From positions 124,001 to 188,000 of the forward strand of contig NZ_JBFAHM010000004.1 of the NCBI RefSeq assembly GCF_040654195.1: a DNA stretch of 64,000 nt, given 5' to 3'. This DNA comes from Hamadaea sp013361475 (GTDB lineage: Bacteria; Actinomycetota; Actinomycetes; Mycobacteriales; Micromonosporaceae). The translations under genes and the position numbers were made by a program. Below the pieces are notes generated by a model that saw only the letters and a list, made by a program, of their open reading frames with translations, searched no databases and was not told the origin of the DNA. Below, in pieces: positions 44,735 through 53,790 of the stretch. Position 1 is the stretch's first letter. Each line of letters opens with the position of its first letter.

Positions 44735-45943
44735 GTGAACGCCCCCTCCGCCACTCTGCGTTCGAAGGCCGACGACGAGACCGCCGCGATCGGGAAGGTC
44801 GCCGGGAAGAAGGTCACCCCGGCCGAACTGTTCTGCGACCTGGTGTTCGTGTTCGCGATCGTCCAGGTCTCGGCCCTGCTGCACCACGACCACAGCTGGG
44901 CGGGGATCGGCCACGCCGCGGTCCTCTTCCTGCCGCTGTTCTGGGCCTGGTCGGCGATCTCGATCCACGCCAACCTCAACCCGATCGAGAACTCCGCCGA
45001 CCGGATCACGATGTTCGTCGCGGCGCTGGGCGCGCTGTTCATGGCGGTCTCGGTCCCCGAGGCGTTCGGCGACCGTGGGGTGATCTTCGGGGCCGCGTAC
45101 CTGGTGCAGCGGGCCGCTCTGACGCTCCACGAGGCGGTCGCGCCCACCGACCGGCACCCGGGGCTGTTCTTCCTCGTCTTCTTCCAGATCAGCGGTCCGC
45201 TGATGTTCGTCGGCGGATTTCTGCACGGTCACGCCCGGCTGGCGGTCTGGGGCCTGGCGATCGCCATCGACATCGTCATGCCGCGTCTCATGCGACGCCA
45301 TCTGAGCCGGATGACCTTCGACCTGCCGCATCTGCTCGAACGCCACGGCCTGTTCCTGCTCATCGCGCTCGGCGAATCGATCCTCTCGGTCGGCGCGACC
45401 GCGGTCACCCTCGACCACCTCAGCTCGCCGGTGATCGCGACCATGATCAGCGGGTTCGCGCTCGTCTGCGGCCTGTGGTGGATCTACTTCGTGTTCGCCG
45501 GGGCGGCGTTGGAGGAACGGCTGCCGGTCGCGATCGCCCGCCTGCGGACCGACCAGCTCGGCCGCATGCTCGGCTTCAGCCATCTGTGGCTGGTCGCCGG
45601 GGTCATCGCGGTCGCGGTCGGCCTCGCCGAGGCCATCGCGCACCCCGAGCACCATCTGGACCGCGGCGTGGCGAGCTTGCTGTTCGGCGGGGTCGCGCTC
45701 TACCTGGCCACCTTCGGCTACACCACCTGGCGCATGTTCCGCCGGCTCCCGCTCGCCCGGCTCGTCTCGGCCGCGCTCGTGCTCGGCATGCTGCCGTTCG
45801 CGACCGAGGTCCCCGCCGTGCTCGCGCTTCTCGATCTCGCCGTCGTGCTCATGCTCCTCGCCATCATCGAGTACGCCGTCCGCGCGTACCGGGACCGTCA
45901 AGCGCGAAAGCGGCCGATCGCACCGGAGGAAGTGCCCGCGTGA
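44735..45943 (+). CDS. Low temperature requirement protein A (LtrA) family membrane protein
   Basis: A 402-residue polytopic protein with about ten to eleven transmembrane helices. Near the start VTPAELFCDLVFVFAIVQVS is the LtrA signature; RHGLFLLIALGESILSVG in the middle is the second conserved block. LtrA proteins are membrane proteins of unknown transport function, named for cold growth of Listeria. GTG 44735 lies four bases after the isomerase stop; the MFS gene overlaps its end. Confidence 0.92.
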   Translation: MNAPSATLRSKADDETAAIGKVAGKKVTPAELFCDLVFVFAIVQVSALLHHDHSWAGIGHAAVLFLPLFWAWSAISIHANLNPIENSADRITMFVAALGALFMAVSVPEAFGDRGVIFGAAYLVQRAALTLHEAVAPTDRHPGLFFLVFFQISGPLMFVGGFLHGHARLAVWGLAIAIDIVMPRLMRRHLSRMTFDLPHLLERHGLFLLIALGESILSVGATAVTLDHLSSPVIATMISGFALVCGLWWIYFVFAGAALEERLPVAIARLRTDQLGRMLGFSHLWLVAGVIAVAVGLAEAIAHPEHHLDRGVASLLFGGVALYLATFGYTTWRMFRRLPLARLVSAALVLGMLPFATEVPAVLALLDLAVVLMLLAIIEYAVRAYRDRQARKRPIAPEEVPA

Positions 45944-47172
45944 GCAGCAAGCTGGGCGGGCGCGATTTCGCCCTGTTCTGGGCCGTGGAGACGTTGTCGA
46001 CGTTCGGCAGCTCGTTCTCGGTCATCGCGGTGCCGCTGATGGTGCTGCACGCGACCGGATCGGTGACGCAGATGGGCCTGCTCACCGGCGCACTCGGCGC
46101 GGCGACGCTGGTCAGCGGCTTCTTCGCGGGGGTGGTGGCCGACCGGTTCGATCGCATGCGCCTGCTGATCATGTGCAATGTGGCCCAGGCCGTGCTGTTC
46201 GGCATCGTGCCGCTCGTCTGGTTGTTCGCCAGTCCCCTTTGGCTGCTCTACGTCGTGGTGCCGCTGACGGGCGCCTTCGCCATGCTGTTCCGGGTCACCT
46301 ACGTGACCGTGGTCCCGCGGCTCGTCGACGCCGACCAGTTGACCCGGGCGAACGGGCGGCTGTCGGCAAGCTTCGCCGCGACCCAGGTCATCGGGCCGAT
46401 TCTGGCCGGCGTCGTCTCGGGCCGGTTCGGCCCGTCCGTCGCGATCGCCGTGGACGCCGCCACCTTCGTCCTGGCCTCGATCGGCCTGCTGTTCGTCCGC
46501 CTTCGAGCGCAGGCGCCGGCCGAGGAGCATGCCGTCCCGGCGAGGATGTCCTTCTGGACCGAGTTCAGCGGCGGCGCGCGCTTCCTCTGGCGGCATCCGG
46601 TGCTGCGCTCGATGCTCGTGCTGCTGACGATGATGATCTTCTTCTGGCAGGGCCTGGTCGACGTCGTCATCTTCTACCTCAAGCACGACCTCGGGCAGCC
46701 CGACCGAACCGTGGGCTACGTGATGGCGGTCGCCGCGCTGGGGACCGTCGCGGGAGCGCTCGTGGTGGCCCGCGTACGCCGGCTGATCGGGTTCGGGGTG
46801 ACCTGGATCGGTTCGACCATGCTCGCCGGGCTGTGCGTGGCGGCGATCGCGTTCACCCATTCCGTGCCGGGTGTCGCCGTGTTCACCACCCTCGCGTTCG
46901 GCTGCACGGCGATCGGCGGCATCTGCTCGATGTCGCTGCGCCAGGAGATCACGCCGAGTGCCCTGCTGGGCCGGGTGACCTCGGCCTGGTGGACGATCCA
47001 CTTCTCGCTCGGCCCGATCGGCGCGGCCGTGGTCACCGCGTCGGCCGAACGCTTCGGAGTCGCCCTGGTCATCGGCATCGCCGGGCTGGCGTACCTGCTC
47101 ATCTCGGCGATCGGCTTCCTCACGCCGATCCGGCAGCCGCATCCGGAGCGACTGGCCGTCGACGCCGTCTGA
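45940..47172 (+). CDS. MFS transporter (MFS_3/EntS-like exporter)
   Basis: A 410-residue major-facilitator protein with 12 helices: FALFWAVETLSTFGSSFSVIAVPLMV, GVVADRFDRMRLLIM (motif A), and GRVTSAWWTIHFSLGPIGA at the end. The group includes enterobactin exporter EntS and drug exporters. GTG 45940 overlaps the ltrA-like stop (GTGA). It could in principle export a siderophore, but it lies 37 kb from the siderophore operon, so no link can be claimed. Confidence 0.9.
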   Translation: MSSKLGGRDFALFWAVETLSTFGSSFSVIAVPLMVLHATGSVTQMGLLTGALGAATLVSGFFAGVVADRFDRMRLLIMCNVAQAVLFGIVPLVWLFASPLWLLYVVVPLTGAFAMLFRVTYVTVVPRLVDADQLTRANGRLSASFAATQVIGPILAGVVSGRFGPSVAIAVDAATFVLASIGLLFVRLRAQAPAEEHAVPARMSFWTEFSGGARFLWRHPVLRSMLVLLTMMIFFWQGLVDVVIFYLKHDLGQPDRTVGYVMAVAALGTVAGALVVARVRRLIGFGVTWIGSTMLAGLCVAAIAFTHSVPGVAVFTTLAFGCTAIGGICSMSLRQEITPSALLGRVTSAWWTIHFSLGPIGAAVVTASAERFGVALVIGIAGLAYLLISAIGFLTPIRQPHPERLAVDAV

Positions 47173-47264
47173 CACGCGGTACGCGGGTCGCCGGGAACGC
47201 CCGCATTCGGCATACTGTCGGGCGTCCCCCACCGGCCACTGTGTACTCACCGGAGGATCGCCGG

Positions 47265-47702
47265 ATGACCGCCCCCGAGCCGCCCGCCCTGCCGCCTGCG
47301 TCACCAGCTCTGCCGCCTGCGCCGTCCGCCCTGCCCGCACAGCCCTCGCCGGAGGTCGCGCCCGTCGGCGGACGGTTGCCGGAGGTGGTCCGGACGTCGA
47401 CCGACGCGTTCCGGCGTACGACGGCGAAGCACAACGTGCTGGCGATCGTCGCGCTGCTGACCGTGGCCCTGTCCGTGCTGACCTTCGGCATCCTGGCCCC
47501 GATCGGCGCCATTCTCGGGCACTTCGCGCTCCGGCAGATGAAAGGCCGGGAACAGACCGGCCGGGGCATGGCGCGGGCCGCCGTCATCCTGGGCTGGACG
47601 TTCACCTTCTTCTTGCCATGCATCACGCTGTTCCTCGGGATGGGCACCATCCTCGCGTTGCTCAAGGCGGCGGCCGAGCTGATCGGCCTGTTCGCCGGCT
47701 GA
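47265..47702 (+). CDS. DUF4190 domain membrane protein
   Basis: A 145-residue protein. A Pro/Ala-rich cytoplasmic N-terminus (about 1-40) is followed by KHNVLAIVALLTVALSVLTFGILAPIGAILGHFALRQMK and a second helix pair, the DUF4190 pattern. ATG 47265 follows CGGAGGATCG. No function is known; the low-complexity N-terminus is common in actinobacterial DUF4190 proteins. Confidence 0.85.
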   Translation: MTAPEPPALPPASPALPPAPSALPAQPSPEVAPVGGRLPEVVRTSTDAFRRTTAKHNVLAIVALLTVALSVLTFGILAPIGAILGHFALRQMKGREQTGRGMARAAVILGWTFTFFLPCITLFLGMGTILALLKAAAELIGLFAG

Positions 47703-47791
47703 GAACGAACGGCGCGGCTATTCCGTGGCGGAGAGTGACGGCCTTCACACTCCCGATGACGATCTTCGGATCGCCGGGCAGTCTTGCCTGC

Positions 47792-50032
47792 ATGGCAGCC
47801 CCCGCTCGCACCTCCGCCACGCCTCGCAAGCTCGTACGCGCCGCCCTGGTCGCGGTGCTCGCCGGGGCGGTCGTCGCTGGACTGGCGGTGCCCGGCAGCG
47901 CGCTGGCGGCCTGGGCGGTCAACCACGCCGGGGTCGCCTGGGACGACCTCCCCGAGGCGCTGCAGAACCCGGCCCGGCAGGAGGCCAGCTACCTGTACGC
48001 CAGCGACGGCAAGACGCTGCTCACCACGTTCTACGACCAGAATCGCCGCGACGTGAGCCTCGACGAGGTCGCGCCGGTGCTGCGGCAGGCGGTCGTGGCC
48101 GCCGAGGACTCCCGGTTCTACGAGCACGGCGGCGTGGATCTCAAGGGCATCCTCCGTGCCGTGGTGGCCAACGGCGCGAGCGGCGAGGTCGAGCAGGGCG
48201 CGTCCACGCTGACCATGCAGTACGTCCGGAACGTGCTGAAGAACGATCCCACGCTGACCGACGAGGAACGCGCGGCCGCGACGCAGGTGACCGCCGGCCG
48301 CAAGATCAACGAAGCCCGGTACGCGATCACGCTGGAGACCCGGCTGACCAAGGACCAGATCCTGGAGCGGTACCTCAACATCGCGTACTTCGGGCACGGC
48401 GCCTACGGCGTGTACGCCGCCGCCCACACCTACTTCTCGAAGGACCCGAGCAAGCTGACCCTGGACGAGGCGTCGCTGCTGGCCGGTCTGCTCCAGTCGC
48501 CGGAGTCCGACAACCCGATCGACGGCGACACCAGCCGGGCGCTGACCCGGCGCAGCTACGTCCTGCAGGCCATGGTCGGGCTCGGTGAGATCACCGCCGA
48601 CCAGGCGAAGACGGCCACCGACGCCGAGCTGAAGCTCACCCCCGGAGCGTCGCCGAACGACTGCACCGCGGCCAAGGCCTCGACCGGCTACTTCTGCGAC
48701 TACTTCCGCAGCTGGTGGCAGTCGCAGGCGGCGTTCGGCGAAACCGCCGCCGACCGGCTGCAGGCGCTCAAGACCGGCGGCTACCGCATCGTCACGTCGT
48801 TGGACGCCAAGGTGCAGGCGACCGCGCAGGCGCAGGTGCTGACCGTGTACGGCTACACGAACAAGCGCGTCGCGCCGATGGCGGTCGTGCAGCCCGGCAC
48901 GGGCAAGGTCCTCGCGTTGGCGGTGAACCGCCACTACAGCGCCGCCGCCGGGGCCGGCAACACCATGAACCAGCTCGTCGCCGGCAACGGCACGAGCCTG
49001 CCGGGCTACCAGGCCGGTTCCACGTTCAAGATGTTCACGATGCTGGCCGCGCTGGAGGCGGGCAAGACGCTGGACACCGGCTACTACTCGCCGAACCAGT
49101 ACAAGTCCCAGTACGCGGACTCCGGGCCGAACAGCTGTGACGGCTACTGGTGCCCGGAGAACGCCGCGGCCTCGATGGCCGGATACCGGAACATGTGGAC
49201 CGGCTTCGGCCGCTCGGTGAACACCTACTTCGTGCAGCTGGAGGAAGCCGTCGGCGCGGACAAGGCCGTCGAGATGGCCGAGCGTCTCGGCATCCGGTTC
49301 CGGTCCAAGGAGAACCAGCAGAACGCGCAGGACGCGTCGAGCTGGGGCGCGTTCACCCTCGGCACCTCGCTGACCACGCCGCTGGACCTGGCCAACGCGT
49401 ACGCCACCGTCGCCGCCGAGGGCAAGTACTGCTCCCCCACGCCGATCTCGTCGATCGTGGACGCCGACGGCAAGGCGATCGCGGCCGGGCAGCCCGACTG
49501 CAAGCAGGTCATCAGCGCCGAGGTCGCCCGGGCCGCCACCGACGCCGCCCGGTGCCCGGTCGGTCAGCAGTCGGCGTACCACCGGTGCAACGGCGCGACC
49601 GCGAGTTCGGTCGCCGGCATCGTCGGCAGCCGCGACGTCGCGGGAAAGACGGGCAGCTCCGATGGCAACGTCACCGAGTCGTTCGTCGCGTACACGCCGC
49701 AGATGGCCATCGCGTCCATCGCGGCCAACCCGACCACCAGCAAGGACGCCGTCGGCGCCGCCGTCCAGCGGGACGTGATCCAGGCGGTCGCGCGTACGCT
49801 CAACACCTCGCTCAAGGGCGTGGCCGAGAAGAAGTTCACCGCCCCGAAGCTGACCAGTGCCTTCGCGTCGGGGTTCGAACCGCGCGAGGAGCCGAGCCCC
49901 ACGCAGTCGGAGTCCACGGGCCGGAACAACGGCAACGACAACGGCGGCCGGAAGAACCGGAACACGACGCCGACACCCTCGACCAGCCCGACCAGCGGGC
50001 TCGGCGGAATCTTCGGCGGCTGGGGCAACTGA
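47792..50032 (+). CDS. Class A penicillin-binding protein (transglycosylase/transpeptidase)
   Basis: A 746-residue bifunctional peptidoglycan synthase with an N-terminal signal anchor (about 14-40). The GT51 glycosyltransferase has EDSRFYEHGGVD (catalytic Glu105), QGASTLTMQYVRN and YLNIAYFGHGAYGV. The transpeptidase has SxxK at Ser410 (STFK), SxN at 475 (SVN) and KTG at 619. The tail (about 700-746) is Asn/Thr/Ser/Pro-rich. ATG 47792 precedes the anchor; an in-frame ATG at 47756 is possible and neither has a clear RBS. It polymerises and cross-links cell wall at the membrane outer face. Confidence 0.95.
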   Translation: MAAPARTSATPRKLVRAALVAVLAGAVVAGLAVPGSALAAWAVNHAGVAWDDLPEALQNPARQEASYLYASDGKTLLTTFYDQNRRDVSLDEVAPVLRQAVVAAEDSRFYEHGGVDLKGILRAVVANGASGEVEQGASTLTMQYVRNVLKNDPTLTDEERAAATQVTAGRKINEARYAITLETRLTKDQILERYLNIAYFGHGAYGVYAAAHTYFSKDPSKLTLDEASLLAGLLQSPESDNPIDGDTSRALTRRSYVLQAMVGLGEITADQAKTATDAELKLTPGASPNDCTAAKASTGYFCDYFRSWWQSQAAFGETAADRLQALKTGGYRIVTSLDAKVQATAQAQVLTVYGYTNKRVAPMAVVQPGTGKVLALAVNRHYSAAAGAGNTMNQLVAGNGTSLPGYQAGSTFKMFTMLAALEAGKTLDTGYYSPNQYKSQYADSGPNSCDGYWCPENAAASMAGYRNMWTGFGRSVNTYFVQLEEAVGADKAVEMAERLGIRFRSKENQQNAQDASSWGAFTLGTSLTTPLDLANAYATVAAEGKYCSPTPISSIVDADGKAIAAGQPDCKQVISAEVARAATDAARCPVGQQSAYHRCNGATASSVAGIVGSRDVAGKTGSSDGNVTESFVAYTPQMAIASIAANPTTSKDAVGAAVQRDVIQAVARTLNTSLKGVAEKKFTAPKLTSAFASGFEPREEPSPTQSESTGRNNGNDNGGRKNRNTTPTPSTSPTSGLGGIFGGWGN

Positions 50033-50108
50033 CCGAGCAGCCGAACGGTCTCATCGCCCGACCTCCCGGCTGACGCCGGATCGAGCGGGGACGCGACGCC
50101 GAGGCGAT

Positions 50109-50122
50109 GATCCTATAGGATC
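50109..50122. promoter_or_regulatory. Perfect palindrome GATCCTATAGGATC upstream of lutA
   Basis: A 14-bp perfect palindrome eight bases before the lutA start. The TAGGAT it contains (50116-50121) could be the -10 box of a leaderless promoter, so a repressor here would block initiation. No regulator gene is adjacent. Confidence 0.6.
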
Positions 50123-50129
50123 TTGCGAC

Positions 50130-50867
50130 GTGAGGGTCGCACTGTTCGTCACGTGCCTGGCCGACGCCATGTTCCCCGACGTCGGCCGGGCGACGGTGGC
50201 GGTCCTGGAACGCCTCGGCGTCGACGTCGTCTTCCCGCCGGGGCAGACCTGCTGCGGGCAGATGCACGTCAACACCGGATATCCGCGGCAGGCGACCAAG
50301 CTCGTCCGCAACCACGTCGCGGCGTTCGAGCCGTTCGACTACGTCGTCGCTCCGTCCGGCTCCTGCGTCGGCTCGGTACGCCACCAGCACGCGATGGTCG
50401 CCCGCAACGCCGGAGACACCGCGCTGGCCGACCGGGCGCAGTCCGTCGCGGGCCGTACCTACGAGTTGTCGGAGTTCCTCGTCGACGTCCTCGGCGTGGA
50501 GGACGTCGGGGCGGCGTACCCGCATCGGGTCACCTATCACCCGACCTGTCACAGTCTGCGGATGCTGCGCGTGGACGACAAACCGCTGCGCCTGCTCCGC
50601 CGCGTACGCGGACTGGATCTCGTCGAGCTGCCCGGCGCCGACCAGTGCTGCGGCTTCGGCGGCACCTTCGCGGTCAAGAACGCCGACACCTCGACGGCGA
50701 TGCTGGCCGACAAGATGCGCAACGTGCTGTCCACCCGGGCGGAAGCGGTCTGCGCCGGCGACTCGTCCTGCCTGATGCACATCGGCGGTGGGCTCTCGCG
50801 GCTGCGCACCGGCGTACGCCCAGTCCATCTGGCCGAGATCCTCGCCAGCACCGGGAGCTTGTCATGA
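50130..50867 (+). CDS. lutA: L-lactate utilisation protein LutA (CCG-domain subunit)
   Basis: A 245-residue protein with two CCG domains: TCCGQMHVNTGY and SGSC in the first, PTCHSLRM and QCCGFGGTFAVK in the second, the cysteines binding iron-sulfur clusters. LutABC oxidises L-lactate to pyruvate. GTG 50130 gives a normal N-terminus, RVALFVTCLADAMFP; no RBS is visible, consistent with a leaderless message. First gene of lutABC. Confidence 0.95.
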   Translation: MRVALFVTCLADAMFPDVGRATVAVLERLGVDVVFPPGQTCCGQMHVNTGYPRQATKLVRNHVAAFEPFDYVVAPSGSCVGSVRHQHAMVARNAGDTALADRAQSVAGRTYELSEFLVDVLGVEDVGAAYPHRVTYHPTCHSLRMLRVDDKPLRLLRRVRGLDLVELPGADQCCGFGGTFAVKNADTSTAMLADKMRNVLSTRAEAVCAGDSSCLMHIGGGLSRLRTGVRPVHLAEILASTGSLS

Positions 50868-50937
50868 TCCTTCGAAGAATGATCATCGATAAGCACAGCT
50901 TGCGTCATGCGGTCGCCGGCCGAAGGACGGTGGCCGC

Positions 50938-52365
50938 ATGACGCGGACGTTCCTGGGGATGCCGCATGCCCCGGCCGGGGTCGGCCATCTGCACGGCAAG
51001 CGGCCGTTCCCCGACGCCGCCCGGGACGCCCTGGCCAACCCTCAACTCCGGCGCAACCTGGGCCACGCGACCGCCACCATCCGGGCCAAGCGCGCCGCTG
51101 TCGTCGGCGAACTCGATGACTGGGAAGAGCTTCGCCGCGCCGGGGAGGCGCTCAAGGCGTACACGATGGCTCATCTGGACGAGTTGCTGCCGCAGCTGGA
51201 GGCGGCCGTGACCGCCCGCGGCGGGATCGTGCACTGGGCGCGGGACGCGGCCGAGGCGAATCAGATCGTGGTGGAACTGGTCCGCGCGACCGGCGCGGAC
51301 GAGGTCGTGAAGGTCAAGTCGATGGCCACCGCGGAGATCGGCTTGAACGAGGCCCTGGCGGCGGCCGGGATCGCGGCCGTCGAGACCGACCTGGCCGAGT
51401 TGATCGTCCAGTTGGGACACGACGAGCCGAGCCACATCCTGGTGCCGGCGATTCACCGCAACCGGGCCGAGATCCGCGAGATCTTCCTCCGCGAGATGCC
51501 CGGGGTCGACCCGGAGCTGACCGACGAGCCCCGGCGGCTCGCGATGGCCGCGCGGGCGCACCTGCGCGCCAAGTTCCTCACCACGAAGGTCGCGATCTCG
51601 GGGGCGAACTTCGGCGTCGCCGAGACCGGCACGATCACCGTCGTGGAATCCGAGGGCAACGGCCGGATGTGCCTGACCCTGCCGGACACCCTGATCACCG
51701 TGATGGGCATCGAGAAGGTCGTGCCGACCTGGACCGACCTCGAAGTCTTCCTCCAGCTGCTGCCCCGGTCGTCGACCGGCGAGCGGATGAACCCCTACAC
51801 CTCCACCTGGACCGGGGTGACGCCGGGCGACGGGCCGCAGGCCTTCCACCTCGTTCTGGTCGACAATGGACGGACTGCGGTACTGGCCGACCCGGACGGG
51901 CGATCGGCGCTGCACTGCATCCGCTGCTCGGCCTGCCTCAACGTGTGCCCGGTCTACGAACGCGCGGGCGGGCACGCCTACGGCTCGGTCTACCCGGGGC
52001 CGATCGGCGCGGTGCTGACCCCGCAGTTGACCGGTGCCGCCACCTCTCTCCCGTACGCCTCCAGCCTGTGCGGGGCGTGTTTCGACGCCTGCCCGGTACG
52101 CATCGACATTCCCTCGATGCTGGTGCACCTGCGCTCCACCCAGCCGCATCCGCCTGCCGAGAAGGCCGTCATGGCCGCGACCGCCTGGACGATGTCGTCG
52201 GCGGGCCGATTCCGGCTTGGCGAACGGCTGCTGCGGCTCGGCCGGTTGATCACCCGCCGGGGACGGATTCGGCGGCTGCCCCCGCCGCTGTCGGCCTGGA
52301 CCGACACCCGCGATCTGCCCGCGCCGCCCCAGCAGACCTTCCGGGATTGGTGGGCTGCCCGATGA
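50938..52365 (+). CDS. lutB: L-lactate utilisation iron-sulfur protein LutB
   Basis: A 475-residue protein with a LutB/LutC-like N-terminal domain (ISGANFGVAETGTITVVESEGN) and a C-terminal 4Fe-4S ferredoxin domain. The two clusters are in CIRCSACLNVCP (from Cys327) and LCGACFDACP (from Cys378). It transfers electrons from lactate with LutA and LutC. ATG 50938 is 70 bases after lutA; that gap contains a small ATGATC/GATCAT hairpin. Confidence 0.95.
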   Translation: MTRTFLGMPHAPAGVGHLHGKRPFPDAARDALANPQLRRNLGHATATIRAKRAAVVGELDDWEELRRAGEALKAYTMAHLDELLPQLEAAVTARGGIVHWARDAAEANQIVVELVRATGADEVVKVKSMATAEIGLNEALAAAGIAAVETDLAELIVQLGHDEPSHILVPAIHRNRAEIREIFLREMPGVDPELTDEPRRLAMAARAHLRAKFLTTKVAISGANFGVAETGTITVVESEGNGRMCLTLPDTLITVMGIEKVVPTWTDLEVFLQLLPRSSTGERMNPYTSTWTGVTPGDGPQAFHLVLVDNGRTAVLADPDGRSALHCIRCSACLNVCPVYERAGGHAYGSVYPGPIGAVLTPQLTGAATSLPYASSLCGACFDACPVRIDIPSMLVHLRSTQPHPPAEKAVMAATAWTMSSAGRFRLGERLLRLGRLITRRGRIRRLPPPLSAWTDTRDLPAPPQQTFRDWWAAR

Positions 52366-52952
52366 CCGCTCGCGACGACGTGCTGGCCCGGATCCGGGCC
52401 GCCAATTCCGGTGTCTCCGCGCCCGCGATCCCCCGCGAGTATCGGCGTACCGGGTCGGTTACCGGTGCCGCGTTGCTGGAGCTGTTCACCGACCGGCTCG
52501 TCGACTACAAGGCCACCGTCGTGCCGTGTACGCCGCCCGCCCTGGCGGCGACGCTCGCCGGCATCTGTCGCGACTGGACCGTCGTGGTCCCGCCGTCGTC
52601 CGAGCTGACCGTGCCCGGCTCCGTCCCCGACGACGGGCTCACGTACGCCCAGCTCGACGAGATCGACGCCGTCCTCACCGGCTGCGCCGCCGCCTGCGCC
52701 GAAACCGGCACCATCGCCCTCGACGCCGGACCCGACCAAGGTCGCCGCGCCCTGACCCTGATCCCCGACCGGCACGTCTGCGTCGTCCGGGCCGACCAGG
52801 TCGTGTCCACCGTGCCCGAGCTGCTGGCCCGGCTGAACCCGGCCCGCCCGCTCACCTTCATCAGCGGACCGTCGGCGACCAGCGACATCGAACTGCACCG
52901 GGTCGAAGGCGTCCACGGCCCGCGTACGCTCATCGTCGTCCTCGTCGCCTGA
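52362..52952 (+). CDS. lutC: L-lactate utilisation protein LutC
   Basis: A 196-residue LUD-domain protein: DDVLARIRAAN, ACAETGTIALDAG, LTLIPDRHVCVVRADQVV and ISGPSATSDIELHRVEGVHGPRTL are the family signature. ATG 52362 overlaps the lutB stop (ATGA). It is the third component of the lactate oxidation complex. No lactate permease gene is adjacent. Confidence 0.95.
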   Translation: MTARDDVLARIRAANSGVSAPAIPREYRRTGSVTGAALLELFTDRLVDYKATVVPCTPPALAATLAGICRDWTVVVPPSSELTVPGSVPDDGLTYAQLDEIDAVLTGCAAACAETGTIALDAGPDQGRRALTLIPDRHVCVVRADQVVSTVPELLARLNPARPLTFISGPSATSDIELHRVEGVHGPRTLIVVLVA

Positions 52953-52974
52953 CCCGGCTCCGGCCGCGACGGAC

Positions 52975-53790
52975 TCAGGCGGCGCGTTTGAGGATCTCCG
53001 CAGCGACCCGCTCGGGCACCGCGTCCGGAATCCAGTGGCTCACGCCGTCCAGCTCGACGAAGGCGTACTCGCCGGTCACGTGACGGGCACAGGCCTCGGC
53101 GGCTGTGCGCCCGATCGCGATGTCCTCGTTGCTCCAGAGGAACGTCGTCGGCACGGTCACCGGGCCGAGCCGGCCGAAGTCGCCGTACGCCATCGCGCGA
53201 TACCAGTTGAGGCCGCCGGTGAGCCGGTCTCGGTCCAGCATCGGCGTCACATACCGGTCGACCCGGGCTTCGGGGCAGCCGAGGAACATCGCCCGGATGC
53301 GCAGACCGTCGTCTTCGAGGAGGACGTCCTCGGCCTCCGGCGTACGGAAGAAGTCCATGTAGGACGATCGTTCCCGCTGGTCGCCGTCCTCGCGGAGGGC
53401 GCGGCCGAATGCGGCCAGGTGCGGCACCGACAACGCGGTGAGCGTGGCGGTCCGGTCGGGGTGGCGGACGGCCAGGTACCAGGCGACCGCCGCGCCCCAG
53501 TCGTGCCCGACGATGTGCGCCTGCTCGACCCCGAGCTCGTCGAGGACGGCCAAGGCGTCGGCCGCGCATTCGCTGATCCGGTACGCCTCCACCTCGGCCG
53601 GGCGGGCCCCCGGTGAGTACCCGCGCTGGTCGAAGGCGACCGTACGCAGTCCCGCCTCCCGGAGCGCCGGAGTGACGAGATCCCACTCCCCCTTGTGCTG
53701 CGGGAACCCGTGGAGCAGCAGGACGACCGGGCCGTCGGCCGGGCCGTCCACGTCGGCGTCGAAGGTCAGCCCGCGTACGTCGAACTTCAC
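52975..53790 (-). CDS. Alpha/beta hydrolase, epoxide-hydrolase-like
   Basis: A 271-residue alpha/beta hydrolase: oxyanion LLLHGFPQ, nucleophile Asp97 in VGHDWGAA (Asp rather than Ser, as in epoxide hydrolases and dehalogenases), DQRGYSPGARP, and catalytic His in DGVSHWIPD. A cytoplasmic enzyme. GTG 53790 overlaps the stop of the peptidase-STAND-WD40 gene (GTGA) and has GGGAGA upstream, so the two are translationally coupled. The coupling may mean that it is a partner or effector of that system, or simply a passenger. Confidence 0.88.
   Translation of the reverse strand: MKFDVRGLTFDADVDGPADGPVVLLLHGFPQHKGEWDLVTPALREAGLRTVAFDQRGYSPGARPAEVEAYRISECAADALAVLDELGVEQAHIVGHDWGAAVAWYLAVRHPDRTATLTALSVPHLAAFGRALREDGDQRERSSYMDFFRTPEAEDVLLEDDGLRIRAMFLGCPEARVDRYVTPMLDRDRLTGGLNWYRAMAYGDFGRLGPVTVPTTFLWSNEDIAIGRTAAEACARHVTGEYAFVELDGVSHWIPDAVPERVAAEILKRAA

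Noticed and set aside
45940..47172. MFS exporter as the missing siderophore exporter
   Set aside because: EntS-like similarity is generic and the gene is 37 kb away, coupled to ltrA instead.
50864..50895. Separate gene or terminator in the lutA-lutB gap
   Set aside because: Only a 6-bp ATGATC/GATCAT stem and no ORF; lutA and lutB are most likely one transcript.
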